A stretch of 64,000 bases of DNA, taken from the NCBI GenBank assembly GCA_947000775.1, contig CAMQGK010000299.1, positions 16,868,001-16,932,000 of the forward strand, read 5' to 3'. Numbering within the stretch: position 1 is the first letter of the stretch; every line of letters begins with the position of its first letter. The position numbers and the translations under genes are program-made. Of the stretch, positions 24,193 through 35,704 are shown in pieces. A model generated the notes under the pieces. It was given only the letters and a program-made list of their open reading frames with translations, was not told the origin of the DNA and did not search any database. The DNA is from Pterois miles (Eukaryota; Chordata; Actinopteri; Perciformes; Scorpaenidae).

Positions 24193-24498
24193 TGGGGGCG
24201 GCAGTAGCTCAGTCCGTAAGGACTTGGGTTAGGATGTGGAGGACCCGGGTTCAAATCCCCCATGGACCAAGACCAACTGGTTGCTGGAGAGGTGCCAGTT
24301 TACCTCTTGGGCACTGCCGAGGTGCCCCTGAGCAAGGCACCAAACCCCCAACTGCTCTGGGCGCTTGTCAGGAGCAGCCCCATCACTCTGACATCTCTCC
24401 ATTGACATGTATATGTACTGTGTGAACTGTACTGTGTGACCAACAGAGTGTAAAACTGAATTTCCCCACTGTGGGACTAATAAAGGAATATCTTTCTT
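24193..24498 (+). mobile_element. tRNA-headed SINE with LINE-like tail, copy 2
   Basis: The tRNA-like head (GGCAGTAGCTCAGTCCGTAA, B box GGGTTCAAATCCC near 24247) leads a body almost identical to 7541-7880. The tail GTGGGACTAATAAAGGAATA then a CTTT microsatellite follows. The tail from TTTCCCC to AATATCTT matches the LINE end at 18290-18323 base for base. Confidence 0.88.
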
Positions 24499-25024
24499 TC
24501 TTTCTAAAGTTCAGTTGCATAGCATGCCCTATTGTGCATCAGTGATGTTTAAATAAAGGTGAAAATAGAGATAATTTAGAATATAAAATGAAAAGAAAAC
24601 AGAGACATAATCATTTGTAGGACGACAAAGAGCAGTCTCTGAGATACTGAGCAGTGGATGTGAATAAATAGAAGGTAGTCACATGTTCAAACCTCTCTGC
24701 AGCAGTCATCATCTGCTTGTACATCTTTCCTGCAGCGTGTGAAAATTACCTGAACTATTCATACAGTCTTAATATCCATTCAATCATGTCAGTGTGAGCT
24801 TGTCTAATAATAGTGATTCTACACCACAGAATGGGAGTTATTGGTGTCAGTGTGCACCTGTAATTGTGTCCTCCCCCCTCTTCCTCCTCTCTGTTTCTGC
24901 ATTGCAGTGTCTGTAGCTGTCAGGAGAGCATACTGTATGCACTGTGTGTCACTGCCGGCCTCCGCCGCCTGTCGTCTCTCTCCCCCGTGCACGCAACCGC
25001 CACCGGCAACGCATCGAGTAATAC
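24499..25024. other. Intergenic; pyrimidine-rich segment
   Basis: A segment near 24865-25000 is CT- and CpG-rich and preceded by a splice-acceptor-like TCTGCATTGCAG. No homologous product was recognised, so it is not called an exon. Confidence 0.4.
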
Positions 25025-26640
25025 GGTACACACTTCCTCTGTCCTCCCGCTTCACCTTCTGAGCTGCTGTCCCACGGCGCACGCCGAGCCGTGAGCTTTA
25101 CACTGCAGCTGATGCAGATGAGAAACTACTGCTGCTACTGCTGCTTTGCTTCTAGGACAGAAAATCTGCAGTAAAAATACAGATATTCTGTGTATTTTCC
25201 TGCTTGTGGTTTAACACAAGCTTGAGAGATTTCAACGTTTTGTTCTACGACATCAAATATGTCAGTAAATATCCCACTCCTAACTACAATCATCCCCTTA
25301 CAGCCTTATTGTGTATATACTTGCGCTCATGCAACACAGTCTTGTGGCAGTTTGTGAAATAGTCACAAAATTTAATCTATTTGATTCATGGACAGTGACA
25401 CAAATTTCCCTTGTTTTCATGACACTCAGCACGACTTTCAACAACACGTGACACTTGTGTGCTCCAGTCTTTTCAAAATAAAACTACTTGGTTAGGTTTA
25501 GGAATAGATATACTTTATTAGGTGTAGGCAACAAAGTACTTAGTCAGGTTTAGGAAGAGATTGATTTGGATTAAAATAACTGGAAGTGCTGTAACTTCAG
25601 TACAGAAGTTACATGGTGAATAAATCAACTTTGACTTGTATTTTCACACGGGACACAAACATCGGCCTCCTCGCCATTCGTTATACTTCTTGGTTCGCAA
25701 TTATGTGGATTATATACGAACTGATTTTGTGATGAGAATCACGAAAAAAAATGTGAAATTTGTGTCTAAGTACACAAATTTCATGCATTAAATTTTGTGA
25801 CTATTTCATGAACTACTGTGCAACTGGGCTGAATATTTAGATATTTGTTGTATTTTCCTGCTTGTGGTTTAACACAAGCTTAAGAGATTTCAGTGTTTTG
25901 TTCTGCGACATCAAATACGTCAGTAACTATCCCGCTCCTAACTACTAAACATCATCCTCCCTTACAGCCTCATTGTGTATATACTTGCGCTCATGTGACC
26001 GTGGTATAGTTGGTTTATATCCTAACGTTAGCTTTTTACTTCAGCTGATTGCATTCACACTTCACAAATCACAAAAGTGGGGTTGATTTGTGACTGTCTT
26101 GCTGAACAAAACGTGTAAGTAACATAAACGGCTTTTTCCATCAGTTTCACAGCAGTCTGTGAAATAGTCACAAAATTGAATCTACGATTTGTGTACATTG
26201 TGATGCTTAGCATGACTTTCAACATGTGCCATACTTGTCAATTTCTGCTCCAGATTTTCAAAATAAAACGTAGCAAGGTTTAGGAAATGATCAAAGTACA
26301 GAAATTCTAAGACAAAACTATTTAGGTTTAAGAAAAGATTGTGGTTTTAGTTATAATAACTCTGCAAATCCTATAAGTTAAGTGCGAAAGTTATGTGGTA
26401 AATAAATCAACTTCTGACTTGTGGTTTCACGTCGGACACCAGCAGCCTCCTGGGTGAAAGTCCAGTGCGTTACAATAATTACAGTGCGTTACAAAAATTT
26501 CCTCTGTCCTACCGTTTCACCTTCTGAGCTGTTGTCTCCTGGCGCATACCGAGCCGTGAGCTTTCCACTGCAGCCGACAGCAATGAGAAACTGCTGCTGC
26601 TGCTAGGAGCAGAAAATCTGATATTTATGATGTTGGTGTT
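25025..26640 (+). repeat. Mosaic local duplication (three blocks, twice each)
   Basis: Block 1 (about 25025-25180, GCTTCACCTTCTGAGCTG...GAGCCGTGAGCTTT) recurs at 26490-26620. Block 2 (25185-25330, ATTTTCCTGCTTGTGGTTTA...CTTGCGCTCATG) recurs at 25850-25995. Block 3 (25345-25680) recurs at 26145-26480. The blocks are direct repeats, but their order changes between the two sets (1-2-3 then 2-3-1). Confidence 0.7.
25333..25836. mobile_element. Palindromic miniature element (GAAATAGTCACAAAATTT ends)
   Basis: The left arm GTGAAATAGTCACAAAATTT and the right arm AAATTTTGTGACTATTTCAT are reverse complements, extended by ACACAAATTTC on both sides. It interrupts block 2 of the local duplication (CTTGCGCTCATG junction). 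A partial copy lies at about 26145-26480. Confidence 0.65.
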
Positions 26641-27532
26641 TAAATAAGCAGTAAAAAAAGGATGATATCTGGTTGCATTTATTCTCCTTCCTCTTAACAA
26701 ATATTTAGATATTTTCCTGCTAACCTCCTGCAGTTTTGCCACCCAGCCGTTACGCTCTAAATCCCAGTATGTGTGTAGATAAAACAGCTGGTGAATAATG
26801 AATGGGATGACAAACTGGCCTCTACTGCCTTAACAGAAACTATATCCAAGTGAAAGCAAGTACTTCTCAAATCCTCTACATTTCCCTAAAATCGCAGCGT
26901 GCCCTTGACAGAATGACAAGGTATTTAGTCGCATTCAACTGATGCCTGGGGCGTTTTCTTTTCGTTTCTTCTCTTTTTTTTTTTTTTTTTACTGTCACAC
27001 TCGCTGAGTTTCCATTCAGGTTTAATAAGTTGCTAATGAAAGAGGGCCGGCGGAAGCTGCTGGAGTCAATCTCCTCTGCACAGTTACAGATCATTGGATG
27101 CTCCATTTAGGGTGATTTAAATATGTGCCACGGGACATATTCCAAACAGCATTTCCACAATGGCTTCCCATTTACTTTCCTCCTTCTCCTCGCCCATTAT
27201 AGTAATGGAGGCGGGGGTGTCTCAGGCTGCAGACAATAGAAAGCACAATGGTTTTACGCCCCCTTCCTCCCCTCTTCTCCTCTCCTTGGAAATGGCATGA
27301 TGGCTTCAAGCGTGCACCCCGGTGTCATTGTAAAATAAATATATAAAACTGCACGCTCAGTCGAGTAAGACTCTGCCGCATTTCACCACATTGCACCATG
27401 TGGAAAAATAATGAAGCATCTCCTGCTCTTTCATCAACAATATACAGCTGAAATCGATTAAGGAAAAGTAGAAATATGTGGAAATTGTTTGATGCTGATG
27501 AGTTCTCAGGATCTGGATATGTCTGGAACCGG
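26641..27532. other. Single-copy noncoding; candidate regulatory element
   Basis: After a T run (about 26970-26990) the stretch 27000-27350 is not obviously repetitive. It contains a perfect palindrome CCATTATAGTAATGG (27194-27208), i.e. two inverted homeodomain-type ATTA cores three bases apart. No exon was recognised. Confidence 0.3.
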
Positions 27533-28230
27533 ATATGTCATATGAGCGTGCAGGGCGGTGTAGTCCTGTGGGTCGGATGCACATCCATTATGCCAAAGGA
27601 AATAACTCTGCATGCAGCTCTTTGTTCATTTTACAACTTTTAGGACATAATGATTTAAATGAGGGCTGTGGCAGTAGTTTGCGCTGGTCACAGGGTCACA
27701 GGTTTGAATTCGACTTGGGGTCTTTCTGTGTGGAGTTTCATGTTTTCCAATGTAAGCGTGGGTTTTTTCCGGGTCTACGGGCTTCCTCCAAAGACATACA
27801 GATTAACTGATGACTCTAAATTGCCTGTAGGTGTGAATGTGAGCATGAATGGTTGCCTGTTTCTATGTGCCCTGCGATGGACTAGCGATCTGTCCAGGGT
27901 GAACCCCACCTTCACCCAGTGCCAGCTGGGATTGGCTCCAGTCCCCCCGCAACCCCTAATGGGATAAGCGGTTGCAGACGGATGGATGGATGATTTAAAT
28001 GAGTAATATTTAAGCGTTCTTACTGGGAAGTTGATTTACCTCAGAAAGAATTATCCTCTGATTTACAGACATCTCCTTATACAGAAATGGCTATGGACTC
28101 GTTGCCGTTTACAGTCTAAAATGGCGGCAGCGCTACCACCGCGCCATCTAGCAGCTTTGACAAAATGCAAAATGCAGTTTCATCTCTTTGCTTCTATACT
28201 GTTTGCTTATCATACATTCTGCTGAGTATA
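27533..28230 (+). repeat. GTCATATGAGCGTGCAGGGC repeat, split by SINE
   Basis: This is the same family as 21547-21860. The two halves (27533-27663 and 27992-28230) join into the arrangement seen there once the SINE and one target copy are removed. Confidence 0.8.
27664..27991 (+). mobile_element. GGAT-tailed SINE with 12-bp target-site duplication
   Basis: Same family as 387-735: TCTGTGTGGAGTTTCATG, CTCTAAATTGCC and CCCTGCGATGGACTAGCGAT blocks, a B-box-like GGTTTGAATTC (27701-27711) and a GGAT tail. It is flanked by GATTTAAATGAG at 27652-27663 and 27992-28003. This proves insertion as a unit and supports retroposition. Confidence 0.85.
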
Positions 28231-28930
28231 ACATGTAGTATGGCATTAGCAAAGGGAAAACTATCAGAGCTCATAATTACAAGCAAAGGAAGCTAGCCCT
28301 CTAAAACAGTCACGTTCAGCTGACTTGTAGAGCAGAAAATGTTCCTGCTTGACTCTTTCACACATAATTTCTTAATCATCTGGCAGGGCATGGGTCTGCA
28401 CATGCAAGGTGTTATCATCCATTAGCTCTCCTGTCTAGACGGGACTTAAGGCTATTTGTGACCTGCTGGTCTCATACCACCAGTGCTTCCTGGCAACACT
28501 CCCAGCTTTAGGTCCTTGTAACAGGATTAAATCAACACTGGAAGGACTTTATGTATGACACCTACACACTGGGGGTCAGTAGACATGTGATTAAACAAAC
28601 AGTACCACTGCCCTTGATGCTTGATGTACAGCAAAGTTAGCTATACACAGGCTGAATGAGTTTCTGTTATTTGTCTCTGTAGTCCATCTTAATTATAAAA
28701 TCAACACACAGGAGAAAGTGTGAAATTTTACACCACAAACTTCATTTAAACTTCATGTAAACATTGGTCCTTAAAATAACATCTATATTACAAGGTTAAT
28801 ATATGCAATAGAAAACACGTTCCCCCCTGTTTCCAGTCTTTATGCTAAGCTAACAGTCTCATGGCTCCAGCTTCATGTTTAATGGTCGGGTCTAGAGGGT
28901 AACCCACAGTTCGTGAAACTCGCTATATGG
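28231..28930. other. Intergenic; small fragment of TGCTAAGCTAAC repeat
   Basis: Near 28825-28890 a fragment (CTGTTTCCAGTCTTTATGCT) matches the family at 50370-50730 and 58500-59215. Otherwise nothing was recognised. Confidence 0.5.
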
Positions 28931-28932
28931 TT

Positions 28933-29100
28933 GAGGTTAGGCATTGACCTTGAATGTTAACTTCAGGCATTGAACTTTAAAGGTTAAGGTCAGGAATTGA
29001 TCTTAAAAGGTTAAGATTAGGAATTTACCTTAAAAGGTTAAGGTTAGGAATTTATCTTGAATATTTAAGGTTAGGCATTTACCTTGAATGGATAATTTTA
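28933..29100. repeat. Minisatellite, about 30-bp unit (AAGGTTAAGGTTAGGAATTT)
   Basis: Roughly five imperfect units, each with a GGTTA(A/G)G core and an ACCTTGA/ATCTTAA end. A related short stretch is at about 54490-54560. Confidence 0.8.
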
Positions 29101-30346
29101 GAGTCATTGGGCAGCAGGTCTTGCAAGAGTTTTCACACGTTTTTTCAAGTTGTCACAATTTTGCAGGTTACCTTTAAGATACAACCATATTTAATAGATA
29201 AATATGATCAAGGATTATCTAACCAAGAAAGAAGAACCATCATTTAGGACTATAATACTAAGAGAAAGCTAAAGCCAAAGTTGTACCATCTGCATCTGTG
29301 AGCATGTGAGGGTCTGTGAAGGTAGCGATCTACTGCGGATGTGTAAACCGTCCTCCGAGTGGACAGTAGGCTATAAACAGGACTACTGTGCATCCATGGT
29401 GTCTGCAGCTGTAAGCATCTGTTTGGGAGTATAACCGAGGCTTTAATCTGACAGTGGAGAAGATTTCTGTAAATAAGGATGAAAAAAGGGTCATAATTTC
29501 ACCATTTTAGCAACACTGGGCTTTGCAGCATTGTTTTAGACCTCCTTTGTTAATGATCTAATTCAGGAGCACCAGTTCAAACTGGGCACCAGCCTCTCAA
29601 ACAAGCTGACAAATCAGTCCAACACATGAGCACATGGAAACTGCTGAATCACTGTGTGTCCAACAAATTTAAGGTTGAAAGATTCAAATAAACGACCACA
29701 TCCCCTTGTGGGAATGAACTCAAACCAGCACTAATGGTTCATGTCAACTGGAGGACTGATTTTATTGCTGAGCCTCAACAGAAAACCTCCTCTTTATGCA
29801 GCATGATGTCCGTTCTGAAGTACCCTGGTATGGAGCAGTGGACTGACAGTCTGGCCAACTTCAGACCCCGAAACAGTGAAATCTTTGATAAAATAACACG
29901 AAAAAGCAACAAAAGGAACGCTGTGATGCCTTGTGAAAGACTGGAGCACGGCTGGGATGAACAAAAAGGCCACTATGGGTGCCTCATTTGGGAGATCAAG
30001 CCCCAAATACCAGATCTGATCCGCATGGGTTCCCCTTCACAACCTTGGTCAAGATTCCTGGGTTCCTGTCCACAATAGTTTGCAGTCCATTGTACTCCCG
30101 TAATGAGCATTTCTGACTGAGATATTCTTTAACTGAGTGAGTCACTTAAATTTGATTTCTCCTCATGTTTTGTGTTAGGAAATATGATGCTGCTGTGCAG
30201 CTTTTCCAGCGTCGGTCAGCTTCTGTGGCTGCAAACATGGATAAAAGATGTTTTTTTTCCTTTTTTCAACAAGCTTGTTGGTATTGTACCATTAGTAATC
30301 CCTCCAAAATGCCAAACTCCAGCCTTCAACTCCACAGATGAATGGG
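29101..30346. other. Intergenic; unsupported 114-codon open frame
   Basis: A plus-strand frame at 29734-30078 is open for 114 codons but has no recognised domain, start context or splice partners. It is noted, not called. Confidence 0.45.
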
Positions 30347-30702
30347 TGATGTTCAAATGGACCTCGTGAACCCGTGTTCATGACTTGTGTTGCGTTCAAG
30401 TGGTTAAGTCATGACGAACACCGCTGCTAAGTAACAGCAATATTACCATTACTGTCTGAGTCTAGAAGCCACAGAGGCTAACAATTTAGCAAGCTATTCA
30501 GGGGGCAACATAACGAAGGAAATATAAAAACTTAAGGACAGAGGAGAAAGATGAGGTCGTTGAGAATATATAAACATATTCTAAAATTACCAAGAAAAAC
30601 AATATATAACTAAAATACACTGTATAATATTAATGTATTATTCACCAATAAGTGAACTTCGATGGGCTCCACCATGGTAAATACGACCCCACTGAAGACA
30701 CC
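30347..30702 (-). mobile_element. GGTGCCTTCAAA-type miniature element, copy C
   Basis: It is inverted relative to the copy at 9068-9538 and shares AGTCTAGAAGCCACAGAGGC, AAAGATGAGGTCGTTGAGAA and ATTACCAAGAAAAACAATAT. The end segment next to 30690 is shortened, and both termini carry substitutions. Confidence 0.8.
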
Positions 30703-30849
30703 AACAGTCTATGGTTCGCCCCACATTATACAAAGGGAGGGGTTTAGCTGATAGACCAGACTGTGGGGATGTAATGCAAAGCTACTATCTGCATATGTCA
30801 CAAAACAGTTCAGTGACATATTGAAGGTGTAAAAGCTTACTGGCAGACA

Positions 30850-30886
30850 GGTCCAGGTCCAGGTCTGGGTCCAGGTCCAGGTCCAT
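30850..30886. repeat. (GGTCCA)n hexanucleotide repeat
   Basis: Six GGTCCA/GGTCTG units. It accounts for the Asp-Leu repeats seen in minus-strand frames here. Confidence 0.9.
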
Positions 30887-31574
30887 GTGAAGGGAAAGAG
30901 TAGCAGCGGCTCCAAAGCAACAACAAAAAAAAAAAAACATGGCAAGAAAACTGCATGAACTGAGAGACTGATGAGGGAATGAGATGCAGGTGAGCAGGTG
31001 AACGTGGGAGGTCAGGTAATAGCAGGGCTGATGATGGAAGTGGGAACAGGTGTGTTGGTGGGCGGAGCAGTCAGGTGATGGAGAATCTGGTGGCTGGATG
31101 GAAAAAGGTGATGAACATGGAGAGACAATCTTCAAGTTCAGCTGCCAACAAAAACAACATATTTTAACACACCTGATTTAGTCTGACAGGAAAACATCAT
31201 CAATTCATCAATATTACCCGCCGCTATTGTTGACATGCTGACATTATACTGAGGGACCACAAAATATATTTGCTGCTAATCTGTGAAAAATGTTCACAAC
31301 AGTCTTTTGGTGAAAAAAAAACACAATAAAAAACAACGCAAGCTAAATACACATGTAATTAATTTTAGAAATTATGATTTTATTTTACTCAATTAATCAT
31401 CATTACTTCCTCACTGTATTGTTTATTTTACTAATTACTCATTTCAGTTCAACCTTAAAGTCTATAGTTTAGTGTTGAGTGACATCTGTACAGAAAATAC
31501 TACAAAAATATTGACAAGGCTGGAGATACATGGAGTGAAATTAGTCACAAAATGGTCACAGATGTGTATTACTC
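30887..31574. other. Intergenic sequence, nothing recognised
   Basis: No feature could be supported in this stretch. Confidence 0.5.
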
Positions 31575-31690
31575 ACTCAGTCAGAGTCAACCTCTTATCC
31601 GGGGTCGGGTCGCAGGGGCAGCAGCTCCAGCAGGGCACCCCAAACTTCCCTTTCCTGGGCGTTCCCAGGCCAGTGTAGACATATAATCTC
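31575..31690 (-). mobile_element. Non-LTR retrotransposon C-terminal fragment
   Basis: On the minus strand the frame reads WRDYMSTLAWERPGKG and ends near a Pro/Arg-rich tail. I recall WRDY(V/M)S.LAWER as the C-terminal end of a widespread fish LINE-type sequence. Only about 110 bp is left. Confidence 0.45.
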
Positions 31691-31829
31691 TCCACCTGTA
31701 CGCCACAAACCACTTAGTTAGGTCACGGAAAAACGTCATGGTCGGGCTTAAAATAAGTATGTAAACTAAGTAAAATACATACAGAAATTGACGTAACACA
31801 ACAAGGTGATGAGGGTGATGTAAGACCCC

Positions 31830-32340
31830 TCTGCTCCAAATCGGGGTGCCGCATCGCCCTGTCGGGGTTTATTTCACAACAACGACCGGCTCGCTGTACA
31901 TTATCCCTTACTTAAATACAAAATCACCTCTCTCCTAGTTAAGTCTGTTGTTTGTGCATTTACATTGCAGTCAATGCAGGATACATGGTGCACAAATGAC
32001 ACGAGGAAATCAAGAAATAATATAATAATAATAATATAATAATAATAATAATAATAATTCTTATTGCATGCTAAATGCCTTGAGCATAATTGTGGCATTG
32101 GTACTCCTTTTTGTGTGAATGGGCTGCTCTACCAGTCTTCAGTGTCCAACACATCTGCAGCGCCTGTAGTGAAGGCCAGTCTGAAATGTTTTTCTTTAAA
32201 TACTGTCTTCTTTTGTCTGATGGGAGATAATTTAAAAAGAAAGGTAGAGTAACACCAGAGAGAGGGAAGCAGCAGGTGAAACCATTCTTCCATCTTATCA
32301 CAAGCTGAAAGAAAAACCTTCCCAACACGACTGGTCAGTC
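31830..32340 (+). repeat. Dispersed repeat with conserved open-frame block, copy 1
   Basis: The segment 32060-32270 matches 38275-38465 (both contain GCCTGTAGTGAAGGC and CTGATGGGAGATAATTTAAA). The GTCGGGGTTT...CCCTTAC segment lies before it here (31860-31912) but after it in the other copy (38488-38535). An AAT microsatellite (32025-32058) interrupts this copy. Confidence 0.65.
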
Positions 32341-32985
32341 CAGGATGATTTGTTTTGCCATGAGCTCCACGGCTCACGTGCAGTCTCACTCCCACGTGTT
32401 CTTGCTATCTGTGCAAGGCTGAAAAAAACTCAGTGCCGGCTAGTGTACAGCTGGTCCTGCATCCAGGAGAGAGCCACAGCACGAGGGTCCAACACCTGAT
32501 GGAGCCGTGATCCTGATCTGCCAGGCGGGACGTAGTGTCAACAGAAAGCCACATGGGCAGAAACGGTACGACCTCAAAGATAGAGACAGCTGTAGTTCAG
32601 TGCTTTTACAAGGTGGTCCTTAAAGGGATAGTTCAGGTATTTTGAAGAGGGGTTGTATGAGGTGCTTCTCCATAGTCAGTGTACAGTAGATGATGGTCAA
32701 CATGCCGCCGGTCTGTAGAAACAGACATGAGTACCGGCACAGGACCAAAGCAGTGTACTACTGTACTACTGTAGACCTCAAAAAAAAAAAATCGCTAGTG
32801 TACGCTATATTTAGAATATTTTCACTGCTTTACCTTGCCGTCAGACAGCCCTCTTTGACGGGGAACTGAAGCCCTTATTTTTCTCTCTTCAAAGCCACCA
32901 GACTCCATTAACAAAAACAGTAATTTTACCTCGCAGAACACAGAAGTGGCCTCGACTTTGGTGAATCTGAACAAACCTTTTAAAC
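32341..32985. other. Intergenic sequence, nothing recognised
   Basis: No feature could be supported in this stretch. Confidence 0.5.
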
Positions 32986-33540
32986 CAGGGGTGGGCAATT
33001 ATTTTTCCTGGCAGGGTGATATGAGAAACCCAGATGGTTGCCAATTTCCGTCAACATAACCTCTATTTTATCACTAGATTAGATTATAGAAAACATGCTG
33101 GGCACTTATTTTTCAGCATTTATGATACTGAAAATGTCTCCAAACAGCATATTATTAAGAAGTCTTTGAACTGTACAGGACTGAAGTTAATTTTAACAAC
33201 ATTTCCTTCTTTCATTGCATGCAGCTTTTTAAAAAACTCCTTGCTGCTTTAGTATCTTAGCCAGCAGCCCCTCCGCTGTCCTCTCCTTCTCATCTCCAGA
33301 CAGGTTTCTGGATTTTTCTGCATGTTTTGTCTCAAAGTTGTTCAAGTCGTATTCTTTGAATACAGCCACACGTTTGTTGCAAACTAAGCACACAGCTTTA
33401 CCGCCAACCTCCGTAAAAAACTACTCATCAGTCCATGACTTATTATAGACGTGCCTCCTCAGCAGGTGACGCTACTTCAAACATCACTCACATCTGTTTA
33501 CATGAAGTGTGACAGGAAGAAGCCCACATGATACACAAGT
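32986..33540 (-). pseudogene. hAT transposon fragment with BED zinc finger
   Basis: The plus-strand left edge CAGGGGTGGGCAATTATTTT is a typical hAT terminus. On the minus strand about 33250-33420 encodes a BED-type finger, AVCLVCNKRVAVFKEYDL followed by ETKH, then a GLLAKILKQQGVF segment. This resembles the N-terminus of hAT transposases and their domesticated relatives. A stop lies just upstream of the finger and another just after it, and no catalytic domain remains. The opposite terminus was not found. Confidence 0.7.
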
Positions 33541-34965
33541 GTTTCAAAATAAAATCTGTTTTCTTTACTGTTATTTTAGCTTTGTAGGTAAAACTGTGGT
33601 TTGTCGGAGACCTCCCAGGCCGGGCAGAACCATCACGAGGGCCGGTTCCGACTCACGGTCCGTATAATGCCCAGGACTGTTTTAAAACATCGAAGTCACG
33701 CAGCATGCTCATCCCCACTCGTCACATACCGCCGCATTGTCACGCCCCTTGTCCCCTTTTTAGCATCAAAACCACTACAGTTACCCTTGGTGTCACTTTA
33801 GGTTTAAGCAACCAAACCACGATAGTTAGGTTTAGGGAAGAACTACATGGTTTGTACTATATTTGTACAGTGAAAATGACATGGCATACAAACAGCGGCC
33901 TCCATGATGTAAGCCTTACATATGTCAGACCCATCCACTGTGTGTCTTTTCGCTTTTTAACCTACGACACCATACTCCCATTGTACTTTCTGGCAGCATT
34001 TCCTGTGCCACAGATGGGTTTTCATTAGTTAATAAAGCATTTCATACCGGCACTAAAGGGTGCCTTATGTGTCGACAAACACACAACAACTCTTATGTTC
34101 TGTGAGGTAAAACTACTGTTTTTGTAAATGGAGTCTGGTGGCTTTGAAGAAAGCATAGATTATGGCTTCAGTTCCCTGTTAAAAAGGGCAGTCTGATGGC
34201 GAAGAGAAAATATTCTAAATATAGTGTAAATAAATCATAAGATATGCATTATCATAGATCCCACTACTGTCACCTCAGCTCTTCATACTCTATATACTAT
34301 TTTACTATTTCGTCATACATATACATACTACATCCTGTTTACATGCAGCTTATCCATTTGAAATACCTCTATTTTAAATTAAATATACATTTTTACTGAT
34401 CATTGTTGAAGGGTACCTGACACCCAAGATTTTCTTTGCTATAATTTTAGAATAATTGCTATAATTTTTGTGCATACGTCAAATAACAAAACTTAAAACT
34501 AAACAGTGTAGAAAATTATTAAAATTAGCTCAAACTAATATAATATATAATAATATAACACAGATGGGGGCATTCTGTTGTACTTTTTCATACTTGACTG
34601 ATAATGCTTTTGCTTGTTATGGAGTATTTTTTTCATTGTAATATTGGTAGTATACTTAGATATAAGATACTTCTTCCTCCCTGTTCTGTACTGAATAAAT
34701 TGAGATTTAGGACACAAATGAAACACTGACAGCTTCAGTGTAAATAAGGTTAAATTACATATGAATTTATGGGAAATTGTTATATAGTGTAAATATTTTA
34801 CACTGTTCACTAAAATGCAGAGGAGTAAATATATAGTAGTGCACAAAATAAGTAGTGATTTTTTTACATGGTAACTGTCTTTAGCATGCATTGACTCACA
34901 GTTGTGATCCCAGAGTCCATCTTTAACAATTATTTATGTCGCACCCTATCACATTAAATCATCCC
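33541..34965. other. Intergenic, repeat-like in 33690-34050
   Basis: The block 33800-34020 has TTAGGTTTAAGCAACCAAAC-type sequence common in fish repeats. No gene was recognised, and the remainder is AT-rich. Confidence 0.45.
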
Positions 34966-35704
34966 ATTACATTAAATCAAGCCACATAATTCCCAAGTCA
35001 GCACATTCCCAGATCCGCCCACCGGCAGGGCGACACAAATAAACAGCCCTGCTCTTGATATAGCACCTCGTAGCACTTCTGATCCACAGCTATCTGGGTT
35101 GCAGCTCAGAGGCCTGTCTGGTTTTAGACGGCAGTTAATAGTCGGGATTAACAAGAGCCGCTGGGCGCTGATCATGTACACCGCGCTAGCTGGCAAGCAC
35201 CAGATGGGTTTCTGGGTAATCCTGGCGTGGGACCAGGGGTAGACCCAGGGTGGCGGCGTGGGAGTTAAAGAAGGTATTTCCAAATGTGATAATCCAAAAC
35301 CAGATGTTTTAAAAATGACACCATTACACATCATTTCATGAGAGCACGAGGAAGCTCTTGAAAAGTGATTTAATCTCGACCCTTTGAGAGAAGCATGAAA
35401 TCATCTGTGAAGTCATATTTAAATCCCCTGCAGCTGAACAACTTTGGCCATAAAGTTTAGATCACAGAGGCCCATCATTTCCTCACGGCTCCCCCGAGGA
35501 ATGAATCATCAGCTCTGACTCTGAGTGTCTTTATGAATATGAATAAATGCTCCCTGACCCCTGATGTGATACCATTTCATCACAAATAAAATGATTACTG
35601 TCTTTGAGGCAGAGGAGGAATAAAACAGATGATTTTATCCAGATGTTTGGGTGCAGGGTCACCTCAGAGGTAACAGTGATTTCATACGACCACAGAAGCC
35701 CCGC
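34966..35704. other. Apparently single-copy noncoding sequence
   Basis: It is less AT-rich than its surroundings, with no recognised repeat. No splice-supported exon was found. A minus-strand open frame of 120 codons (34972-35334) has no recognisable domain. Confidence 0.35.

Noticed and set aside
24864..25094. Possible exon after a TCTGCATTGCAG acceptor
   Set aside because: No homology was recognised, and the 3' half is duplicated at 26490-26620 as noncoding repeat.
29734..30078. 114-codon open frame as a gene
   Set aside because: No domain, no splice partners and no family recognised. Its length is compatible with chance.
30709..31135. Minus-strand frames with Asp-Leu/Trp-Thr repeats
   Set aside because: They are caused by the GGTCCA hexanucleotide array.
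34972..35334. 120-codon minus-strand open frame as a gene
   Set aside because: No domain and no splice support. The DNA may be regulatory rather than coding.
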